Assembly: GCA_037039685.1 (NCBI GenBank)
Contig: JAWNGF010000006.1
Coordinates: 2,914,001-2,978,000 of the forward strand
Length of the DNA: 64,000 nucleotides
Direction of reading: 5' to 3'
Source: Ceratobasidium sp. AG-K
Lineage: Eukaryota > Basidiomycota > Agaricomycetes > Cantharellales > Ceratobasidiaceae
A program made the position numbers and the translations under genes. The notes below the pieces were generated by a model, which saw nothing but the letters and a program-made list of their open reading frames with translations, searched no databases and had not been told where the DNA came from. Of the stretch, positions 55,431-64,000 are shown piece after piece (the stretch's first letter is position 1; each line of letters begins with the position of its first letter).

Positions 55431-57501
55431 CCCGCACAGTGGCTGTGCCGCACGAGCCCATCCTTATCGCATTTCCAACCCAAACACAGTTCCCTCGGCC
55501 CACGCCCCGCTCTAGCGCCCAACACGTCCATCAGCTGCATACAGTCGGCTCTGCTCTGGCGCTCTCCTCGCTCGAACATGTTTGTCGATTTCCGATGTGC
55601 CCTGTTTTGGACTGGTCTGGCGGTGGTCTCTGCCCTCGACCCGCGCTGAGTCATGTGCTGGCGACGCAGCCATCTGACTCCCTGGCACAAACAACCCCCG
55701 CTCAACGCCTGTACGTTTACTCGGTTTGCGTAGTCCGGGACCGAGTGACTTCACGGACGTCATTCCTATATATGTACTTTTCATCTGCATAATGACATCG
55801 CTGCTACTCGTGCAGGGCAGTCGTTCTTTGCGCCCACCTCAACGCATACGGAGCACATTCAGTTTTCACGGGGCGCTGTTGCATTATCTCATTTGGGAAT
55901 CGATGCACCCCGAGCCTAACCCCCGTCCTGATAAGGCCTCCTCACACCCCCTAGACTCCCACGCTCCGGTCCTCGGCTCTATCTCCCGTCAAGTCCGCCA
56001 CACCTCCGCCCCAAAGCAGCTTATCGCGCCATGCTGCCAGCTCATTCCATCACCTCGCATTTCATACACTCCCGCAACAGACCCAGGTACGGTGTTCTAA
56101 TATACTTTATCGTCAACCAGCCAGTAGTACTGTACAACGACGCGTCAGCTGCCCCCATGCGCGTCCACCACGTTAACGCAGAGAGCCGGGCCCCGCATTT
56201 GGTGGCGCCGCGGTCATCAAACAACAACCCCACGTGACACTCAAGGAGGCCATCAAGACCCCACAGACTCTCCTATCTCGTATTCGATGTTCTCGCTGTA
56301 GACAAATGAAATAATAATCCACCCCATTTCAACCAAAAGTGCTTCAACCCCGCCGTCGAGCGCATGCACAAACAGCGGTTGATCAAATACATGCGCCGTT
56401 TGATCCGCCCGCCGAGTCACTTGACCAAACTTGAAACACAACGAGGCGCTCGTACGACAAAGTGACACATGACCAAGGCTCCCGACGTCATCCGGGCTAG
56501 CGACCATCATTGCGGTGTTAGCCACATGTTGTTGCCACAAGTGTTTGGGGCGAAATTGTCGAGTCAGTGAGCCAGTTGTGTTCTGTATCTCTCACTGTGC
56601 TTCGACACATTTCAACTGGCCGCGTGTGAAATAGGTGATGCGGTGAAGTTGTTGTCCTTCCATGTTGCGAGTGAAAATTCAGGTCCCGGACGGGGGAACG
56701 CATGCATCTAGTCTGTCGTTACGTTCTCAATCCTCACATGAGGTGGCTAAGTCCCCTTCGTGTGCTGACTTGTCGATGAATGCTGCACCAGCTGATAGAC
56801 CTCTAGCCTTCGAAGTGGTGAGTTAGGAACTCGAGGCAAATCACATGACCAGATCATTCGCCAGCTCAGAATTCAGGTGTCCCGTACACTGCACGAAAAG
56901 CACTCATTACCAGTGGTATCTTCATGTTAAGAACTGTTACAAGTACACCGGGTGCAGCTTGAAGTAAGTCACTTTCGGTTGCCCAGTCTGTGTTTCGAAG
57001 CAGCGGTCCAGTACTATCGCTTTGCAGTGGCTTAAGCTCCTCAGTTTGCAAGAACCGGTGCAGCGCGGCTGACAGGTACGCCACGCAAAGTAGTCTAGCA
57101 CCACTGAACCTGTAACCAATCTAAAAGGAAATGAAGTATAACTCCTGCATATAGCTCATAGGACCTGACGAAAGCCTATGCATATTGGCCACCCTGAAAA
57201 CTTGGGGCTACAAACGATCGAGAAGCGAGCTCGTCAGCAAAACCTGATTGACTCCCAGCGCTCTGCGTTTGATCGGGGGATATTACAGGGAGCTCTGGGA
57301 CACCGGGGGTCAATTAGGACGTTACAGGCGTCTGTGTTGGTTTAGCTAAAGTGCCTCCTATCAGCGTGCAAACTGCGAGGCGTGATGGTATACACCTTTC
57401 GTCCACTTCCTGTTTTCTCAAAAATTACACAGTAACCAATGCATAGCCATTTCCCATTCGATCATACACGCCGATAGCTATTCATTCCTTGACGGGTGAT
57501 G
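55431..57501. other. Intergenic region, no gene recognised
   Basis: Open frames on both strands (for example 55439-55792 plus, 56540-56253 minus) lack starts, introns or family resemblance that would support them. CG content is ordinary. Upstream regulatory DNA of the M36 gene presumably lies at its left end. Confidence 0.5.
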
Positions 57502-57734
57502 TACACTTTTAGACAAAAGGTTTCACGCTGTTTGAAAATTGACCAGAAAGACGTATAGCTTGGGCGGCAGGTTCAATAATATTGTGTGTATACAGTCATT
57601 GATGAGTACAATTTCATAGCTATCGAACGCTTGTAGTAGCGGCGCGTTTAGTCAACCAGCAGCGGAGTCATGAGTAAAACACGTTGGGTATGGGTTCGAG
57701 AAGGGGCAGCGCTTCCAGACACAGATCACCACCG

Positions 57735-57934
57735 TGGACCCCAAATCTCCGTAAAATACGGAGGTTTATGCGGAGGTTTCCTCCGTGTCGTTGGCAAAGC
57801 ACGGCGGTAAACCCCGTATCTTGGTCAGCGGTCGTTGGAGTGCCTTGATCTCGACGCTGGATACGGTGATTACCTCCGTGTTTTACCAAAGACTGGGATC
57901 AAACTCCGTAAAATACGGAGTTTTGGGGCCCATA
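57735..57934 (+). repeat. 200-bp MITE, left copy
   Basis: Ends are inverted repeats TGGACCCCAAATCTCCGTA and, on the other strand, TATGGGCCCCAAAACTCCG, each followed by a palindrome (CTCCGTAAAATACGGAG on the left). No coding capacity. The second copy at 58671 is inverted and about 97 percent identical by eye. It sits inside the Tc1-like element in place of the first half of the transposase. Confidence 0.75.
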
Positions 57935-57939
57935 TTGCA

Positions 57940-58394
57940 CCCCAACGGCCAATTTTGGTAGTGGCACCTTAATATTTTGAGGCTGCAGTTGGCTGGGAAC
58001 TGGCTGTGGTGCACGTTTAGATGCCAAATTGACCAAGGAGCTCTATATCGAAATTTTGGAGGATGAATTCCTGCGGAGCCTTGAGCATTTAGGGTTGGAG
58101 CCCAAGGGAGTAGTTTTTCGGGAAGATAATGCACCAGCTCATGCTGCCAATCTCACTCTCAAATGACTCAAAGATCATGGAATTGAGCGATTCCAATGCC
58201 CCCCGAATTCTCCAGATTTAAATCCAATCGAAAATTTGTGGTCGGAACTCAGGAGGCGTTTGGGGGGCTATGGGTATCTCCCTTGTGGGATACGGGAGCT
58301 GTGGGGGCGGGTGCAGGTTGTTTGGGATGCATTTGCGCCAGAATACTGCCAAATTTTGATTGGGAGTATGCCACCTGGATGGCTATGGTTTTAG
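57940..58394 (+). pseudogene. Tc1/mariner transposase, C-terminal fragment
   Basis: DDE-type transposase remnant: LYIEILEDEFLRSLEHLGLE, then VVFREDNAPAHAANLTLK, TGA at 58164-58166 (former CGA likely), then PPNSPDLNPIENLWSELRR, which carries the second Asp (DNAPAH) and the terminal Glu (PIENLW) of the DDE triad. The first Asp and the DNA-binding domain are missing. It ends at TAG 58392-58394. Confidence 0.82.
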
Positions 58395-58670
58395 AGAGGA
58401 AAGAAAAACCAAATCCCTATTGATTCTAACCTGTCACATCCCAGTCACAACCTTCCACGTGTATGCTCCAATGTGTTTTACCCATGACTCACTCCGCTGT
58501 TTGTTGACTAAAAGCGTCGCAACTACATGCGTTCGATAGCTAGGAAATTGTACTCATAAACGGCTGTATATATACGATATTATTGAACCCGCCTCCCAAG
58601 CTATCCGCCTTTCTGTGTCAGATTTCAAATAGCGTGAAACCTTTTGTCTACAGTAAATGCGTATTTCCAC

Positions 58671-58870
58671 TATGGGCCCCAAAACTCCGTATTTTACGGA
58701 GTTTGATCCCAGTCTTTGGTAAAACACGGAGGTAATCACCGTATCCAGCGTCGAGATCAAGGCACTCCAACGACCGCTGACCAAGATACAGGGTTTACCG
58801 CCGTGTTTTGTCGACGACACGGAGGAAACCTCCGCATAAACCTCCGTATTTTACGAAGATTTGGGGTCCA
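58671..58870 (-). repeat. 200-bp MITE, right copy (inverted)
   Basis: Reverse complement of 57735-57934 with about five differences; identical length. It lies just outside the right inverted repeat of the Tc1-like element. Confidence 0.75.
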
Positions 58871-60414
58871 CAGTGTTCGGCCACGACTACTCGTGGGAGT
58901 ATACGCACTTGAGCACTTCCGAGTTAACGGATCACATTTTCACGTATCGCCGTATAACCGAGACAACCTATACTTCTCTCGGGCGACTAATCTCCTGGGA
59001 GTCAGCGAGATGTGCATATCCCATGTACAAACCTGGACAATGCTGATGCATATATGAACCATTCGAGGTCGGATGCTTTTGTAATAACCTCAGTTACACC
59101 GTGCATTCTTCGATTATCGATATCTAACGGCTAAGAATTAGACCTGTTGCGTTGCCGAATGATTCCAGGAGCCCTGGTCGAGCTCATGGTAGTTCCACGC
59201 GAGCCTATGGGGACGCCAGGGTGCACACCCACTGTATCTCATCGCACTGTATGCCGCACTTCAAGTTACGCTTCGTGACCCAAATAATGAGCTCATATAC
59301 GCGCCTTGTCACACGTAGTTGATTGCTGATCGAGTCAATGTGCAATGTCCGAGTTCTGGGGCTGCGTGCGGCCTGAGGGCGCCTGTGGAATCATTGCGAG
59401 AAACTGTCAATGTTGAAATCAATTCGCTGGAACCAGAGCGATTTTATGTATGCACGTAGCTAAAATCTCGGCCTCCCGGATTATCATTCGTCAATAATTC
59501 TTCCAACCCACTAAGCTGTCTCTGTTGGCCCGTCTGATTAGACAGGGGCGCAATCACGTGAGCTCATGCGAGCTTTCACAAACCTCTCTAGGCTGGCGAC
59601 TTGACTTTACCGACATGCCCTGCTGTGCCTTGAATAATTTGGTCATCCCGCAATTATATCACAAGGATCTTTTATTCAACACCTGAGTCGAGTACTAGTT
59701 CACCCTCCTTGGAGTGGCCGACTGGACAATGACTGATTGGCTTCGCATGGGAAAGCGTATCAGTACACCACACGTTCTTGCCCATGGAAGGGTTGGCTTG
59801 TGTTGGTGTTACTTCTTTGGCAGATCTGGTCGGCTCAATTAACGATACAAGCCCTTGACGCGGTCATTTTCCCCATCAGTTGCTGTTTGGGCGCCTTGGC
59901 CTCACCCGTATCAGCCAGGCTCTAGACTTTGATTGATTATTTCTTGGCACGAACGCTACCTTGGAGATCATGTTGGATGTATCTAGAATCACTTTTGCAA
60001 CGTCTATCTCTGGCTTGTATTGTTACTATGCCAATACCTTCGGTTATCATTCTGAGGTAAGTATCATGGCGGCATTTCCTCCGATGCTCACAAGTCCGCT
60101 GTGCTATGTCGAGATTTAGATCGTAGAATTGAAAATAAGGTCCTATAATAGATATTCTTGATGGTCGGCAAAAGTGTGTGTTTATTGCACGCGGAAAGTG
60201 CTCTTCTCAGGTTGCGTGCCCCGCTATTGAGTTCAAATCGCATTGGGTTTGTTTCTTCGGGCACGTCGACTTGAGCTCAATGAACCTCTGTACCGCAATT
60301 CCCTCACACGCCTCCCGGTCAACCAACAAACTCGGCCACTTGTTGGTAGCGTTATGAGGCTTGTAGAACCGTGGATAACGTGTTCACATTGGTGAGGAGA
60401 TTTTTCGTGTGCCA
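58871..60414. other. Intergenic region, no gene recognised
   Basis: Short open frames only. No repeat with other parts of the window noticed. Promoter DNA of the multicopper-oxidase relic must lie at its right end. Confidence 0.45.
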
Positions 60415-60422
60415 TATATAAA
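60415..60422 (+). promoter_or_regulatory. TATA box of the multicopper-oxidase pseudogene
   Basis: TATATAAA, 81 bp upstream of the ATG at 60496; a pyrimidine-rich leader lies between. The promoter has survived although the coding region is broken. Confidence 0.55.
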
Positions 60423-60495
60423 TACTCAGCCGCAAGCCTTCAAATCCGTCTTCATATCAGTGATCTGCAGAGCTTCACCGGATAGGCCTACAAAA

Positions 60496-63462
60496 ATGAG
60501 GTTCAACGTTCTCCCCTTAGTTGCAGCCTTCGTGACCATCAATGTACGGGCCATTTTGCGCAACTATCGCTCGTAATTACTCGCGGAACGATCGCTCCTG
60601 ATAGGGTATCTCGACGTGCTTGGCTGGTAAAGGGTAAGTAAGGACCAGAACTGTCGGCATATATCCTTCTAAGCCTGGCTATCCAGGCACCACACCTGGG
60701 CCTACCATCGTTGACGCACGAAGGCGATCAGCTTAGCATCAACGCCATCAATATAGGCGACAAGTTGATCACGTTCCAGTAGGTTTGAGCTTTAGACCGA
60801 TGCTCTGTTCTTGCCAACGGACATTACTTTCTTCTAGCTGCCATGGGTATGTCCATAGCATTAACAATGTGTATAAAATAATATCTGATGAGACCTTTTC
60901 AGTATTGAGCAGCTCGTCACGCCTTGGTATGCATAACCATCAGAGCCAGATATACTCGTTCTAACATAATCATCAAGTCCGACGGAGTTCCTGGGGTTAC
61001 TCAATATCCGATTCCTGTTGGCGCCTCCTTCATGAATAACTGGACGGCCACACAAATGGGATATCATTGGTACCACTCCCACCAGCATCTCCAGGTCAAC
61101 GATGGTCTTCGAGGCGATATCTATCTGCGCCCAAAGGCAAATCATAAAACCCCATTCAAACTGATCTCCGGCGACACAGCAGACATTATAGCGATGAAAG
61201 CAGCAGAGAAAAATCCATTCAAACTGTTTGTTTACGACTGGAAGCACAAGACTACAGACGAATATATGCAAGAGTAAGTGTTTGTAGGTTCAGCTACGCA
61301 TTGGCTTCTCAGCATGTTTTGTGTAGGTGGACACGCACCACGATCGAACCCCTATGCTTAGACGAGTATGTAACATTGCACCCTGGGATGAGGTTATATT
61401 GAAAGTTTCCATGTAGCACTCTGATCAACGGTATAGGGTAAAAATATGATTTCCTGGGCATACTTGGGGAATACTGACCGGGGTAATAGACAAGTTGTCT
61501 GCCCGAGCCTAGACCATGTGGTCCATCCTACCGTCGGAAAGGCGACCGACAAGGGGTAAGCCCCGCCTTGTGCTCTGACAGCTGGGGGTCTTTTTTTAAA
61601 TTTTTTTTAACTCGAACCACCTCCCAGGTGGCATACCCTAATAACACCAAGGTGTTCCCATACGAAGGAGACTCATCGGATGTTCCCCCCAGATTTTCTA
61701 CACTTGGAAGGTATTTCCTCTTATTGGGATAAGTAGATACGGGCACCGACAATTTTCAAATAGAACACGACCACCGAGCTCGAGGTATTCCAGGTCAACC
61801 CAAGGGCCAAGTGGGCAGCCTTTAACCTAGGTGTGTGGACGAATGTCAAGACCCACCTTTATATGCTCACACCTCGAAGTCAATGCGGCAAGCGTTTGGG
61901 ATCTCCGAAGTGAGCTGAACTAGTTTCGATCGGAAACCACGCTCTTTGCACCTCCGCTGCAGATGGCTCTTATATCCAACCAATAAAATCCGAGGTATAC
62001 CACACAGATCCTTCCAATGAGTATGTTAGTAACTCGCCATCTAGTTCATCGGCGCTCCAATCGGCGAACGTTTCCAAGTTTTTATCAAGGTATTTTATCA
62101 TCGACTACATGTAAGAATTACACGGCCGACCAACTGGCAATGTAACTCGACAAGCCTCTCAAAGACTATACGATCCGTGTTTCCGCCTCGGTATTACCTC
62201 AGCGCCTTGGTGGATACGCGGTTCGTTCAACCTGCGACAAGTGGTCAACATACTATTACATCACCCCTAGGTTTTGCAATATAACGGAAATGCACCGATC
62301 CCCAACAAGCGCGGTCTTCCAGAAACCGAGTTGCCTACCAAAGTCAAGTGAATCGTATATACGACACCGCGTCCCAAGAACCCTTATGTCGGCTACGCTG
62401 GGCAACCCATCGGCTCTGCCCGCGAACTGAGCCCCACCAATATCAAACCGTACCCCGCCAATCCCATCCATTGCCTTCCCCTGATCAAGTATATGCTTTT
62501 CTAGTCGGCCGTAATGACCCGAGCCCTAACGTTACTTGGATTGCGACCGCTCGCCTAAACGCCCAGCGCAGCTCGGAGCTCGGGTGGTTCTTGAATAATC
62601 AAACTTGGAAAGTGAGCAAGTCTGATGAGGTACCGCTGGTCATCGCTAACGAAACGTCGCAGGAACTGCCAGGTTCGGCCACGTCTGGCATATTCGATCC
62701 TACTCAAGCAAAAGCCATTGCTCCTAAGCTACAGTTTACCACTCGCAAAAGGGGTATGTACCCCAATCTGTGCATTGCTACCCGCTGACTCAAGTAACCA
62801 GCAATATGTTGACGTGATCATGGTGGTAACCAGTGGCAACCTATTCTTCCACTTGCCCCATCCGTAAGTTGTCCGAGGGATTTAGAGTTCTCGGTTAACA
62901 TAAGCAATCCTACAGAATCCACAAGTACGGACCGAAAGGATGGTTCCTAAGGTGGGGGACCTGACGGATTCCCCTATAGCACCGTCGCTGAAGCCGCTGC
63001 CGCGGGTAGGATTTTCCACACCCGACCATGTACAGGTTATTGAGTCGTGTTTCTAGAGCTCACGGCACTTAACCTGGTGACCCACAATACCGGGATACGT
63101 TTGTCACACCTCCCGGATTGGGTGGCCAGAACTGGATCGCGTTCCGCTTCCAATCGACTGATCCTGGCCCAACTTTTATGAATTGTCACATTGGTGGGTC
63201 CAGCCCATTCGTATGCAATGCGTTTCTTCACATGGTTATATTTCCAGATCCTCATTTGGCTTTTGGAATGGCTGTTCTCCTGGTAGCCAGTAAGTATATG
63301 CGCCAAGCTACCTTTGGACATCCGCTGACCGGTTTCTTACAGCAAGGCGTCGACCAATGGCCAACTGTACTGGGGTACTATACGTCTTTGCAACATTGGG
63401 CTAGCAGGCCGGACTTAAGTCCGCACTTTTCCTTGGGGTTTCTGGGCTATGAAGTGATTTAA
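60496..63462 (+). pseudogene. Multicopper oxidase (laccase-like), decayed
   Basis: Begins with a signal-peptide-like MRFNVLPLVAAFVTIN. Cupredoxin 1: PGPTIV, then after a frameshift GDQLSINAINIGDKLITF, and DGVPGVTQYPIPVGASF with MGYHWYHSHQHLQVNDGLRG (copper motif WYHSH; about 60980-61115). Introns 61274-61326 and 61366-61416 are still canonical. LVGRNDPSPNVTWIATARLN (62500-62560) belongs to the later domains. The C-terminal copper motif reads MNCHI and, across intron 63194-63247, PHLAFGMAVLLVA, where the family expects HCHI: the first His is Asn. The HWHG motif is not intact. Frameshifts and stops elsewhere make it inactive. The WYHSH-Q-DGLRG context resembles ferroxidase/pigment-type oxidases as much as classical laccases. 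Confidence 0.82.
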
Positions 63463-63582
63463 ATTGAAAATTTGAATGTGATCATGGTTTCTGCAACGCA
63501 GAGTCGGGTGATCTGCGAGTGGAACCGGGCAAGAGCTGAGAACTGTATGAGTAACAAGTACTAGCACGAAGACGATGTGTTA

Positions 63583-63588
63583 AATAAA
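63583..63588 (+). terminator. Poly(A) signal of the multicopper-oxidase pseudogene
   Basis: AATAAA about 120 bp after the stop at 63460-63462, followed by a T/G-containing stretch; a second AATAAA lies near 63630. The rest of 63463-63747 shows no gene. Confidence 0.45.
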
Positions 63589-63747
63589 AGGTGCTCTATT
63601 GTCAATGGGCTCGTTCGACGGTACAAGACAATAAAAGTGCAGTACTAGCTGGTAAGCGGAAAGAAATCACTCCACGGGAGCATACAAAAGGAGGCTAAGC
63701 TACTCGAATCTAGGCAAAATCTCTAAAGAGACATGGGACATGAAGAC

Positions 63748-64000
63748 TTAGAGGCACTGGGAGTAGTACTCGTTGCTGAACTTGCAGGTGGATCCAGCAA
63801 CACAGGCGGTAGCACCAGTCCATCCACGTCCACCGCACTGAGCGTACTTGGCAGCGGTGGCACCGGCGGCACCGGTGGGGGCAGAGGCGGCGGCAGTGGT
63901 GGTGGTAGGCTTGACAGTGACAGTGGTGATCTTGGTGGGGGTAGACTGGGCAGTGGTCGTGGGCTTGGCGGAAGTGGTGGTGACAGGTTTGACAGCGGCC
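63748..64000 (-). CDS. 3' end of a secreted protein gene with C-terminal CBM1 cellulose-binding module (partial)
   Basis: The minus strand is open from the right edge to TAA at 63750-63748. A Thr/Ala/Pro/Lys-rich linker ([20 protein letters not shown]) leads to a fungal-type CBM1: [16 protein letters not shown] then [14 protein letters not shown], with four Cys and the aromatic platform residues Trp, Tyr and Tyr. Codons end almost always in C, unlike the neighbouring relic, which suggests a strongly expressed gene. The catalytic domain (probably a plant-cell-wall enzyme) lies outside the window. The module would tether it to cellulose. Confidence 0.9.
   Translation of the reverse strand, partial: AAVKPVTTTSAKPTTTAQSTPTKITTVTVKPTTTTAAASAPTGAAGATAAKYAQCGGRGWTGATACVAGSTCKFSNEYYSQCL

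Larger units (their letters stand above)
57502..58655 (+). mobile_element. Tc1/mariner-type DNA transposon with about 187-bp terminal inverted repeats, truncated
   Basis: Left repeat 57502-57687 (TACACTTTTAGACAAAAGG) and right repeat 58468-58655 (reverse complement TACTGTAGACAAAAGGTTTC) are inverted copies at roughly 85 percent by eye. Between them lie a MITE and the C-terminal half of a Tc1-type transposase. An element of 1.15 kb with a partial transposase cannot be autonomous. Insertion at TA is assumed from the family. Confidence 0.72.

Noticed and set aside
55439..56100. Open plus-strand frames upstream of the M36 gene
   Set aside because: No homologous motif, no splice pattern; compositional shadows in GC-rich intergenic DNA.
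57668..59057. Near-identical small proteins at 57889-57668 (minus) and 58716-59057 (plus)
   Set aside because: Both are chance translations of the two MITE copies.
59737..59925. Short ORF with hydrophobic segment (WLVLVLLLWQIWSAQL)
   Set aside because: Single 62-codon frame without promoter or family support.

Overview
The window looks like a chromosome segment of a filamentous basidiomycete (Agaricomycetes; a Rhizoctonia/Ceratobasidium-like plant-associated fungus is my best guess, by inference only). The grounds are spliced genes with 45-55 nt introns, a secreted fungalysin (M36) protease, a relic multicopper oxidase, a C-terminal fungal cellulose-binding module (CBM1), Tf1/sushi-like Ty3/gypsy chromoviruses and a Tad-like LINE.

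Positions 1 to about 52.4 kb are a retrotransposon graveyard that is visibly poor in CG dinucleotides. From left to right: element A (minus, 5' LTR + gag + start of protease, runs off the left edge); B1 and B2 (plus, 3' parts of the same family, with a 3' LTR and an extra ORF after pol); three LTR copies of that family; repeat family X (three copies); a decayed minus-strand spliced gene (8.6-10.1 kb); F (minus, non-chromo gypsy lacking PR and RT); a relic JmjC-like gene (about 18.2-19.9 kb); a Tad-like LINE (21.3-24.4 kb) carrying a solo LTR with a perfect 5-bp duplication; B3 (minus); a solo LTR; element E (minus, about 25.9-37.8 kb), split inside its RT active-site region by the complete element D (plus, 27572-34505, duplication AGATC) and again by a solo LTR; another LTR; gag-PR-RT fragment I; element G (minus, gag to chromodomain to tail ORF), whose 5' LTR is split by the complete element H (plus, 44449-51647, duplication TTGCC).

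From about 52.4 kb to the end the sequence is CG-rich, ordinary genic DNA: the eight-exon M36 metalloprotease gene (minus, 52703-55386), a gene-poor stretch with a truncated Tc1/mariner element and two 200-bp MITE copies (57.5-58.9 kb), a multicopper-oxidase pseudogene with its promoter and poly(A) signal still recognisable (60.4-63.6 kb), and the 3' end of a highly biased CBM1 gene on the minus strand at the right edge.

Most informative observations. First, elements A, D and H each carry a primer-binding site 2 nt after the 5' LTR that is exactly complementary (12-13 nt) to LTR sequence 33-35 nt downstream of the TATA box, the hallmark of Tf1-type self-priming. Second, H and G share a third, Trp-rich ORF after pol, and the B family has a different extra ORF in the same place. 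Third, five gag/pol stops of H are TGA codons explicable as CGA to TGA, and its RT motif reads YIDN instead of YIDD, which points to CpG deamination as the main killer of otherwise fresh elements.
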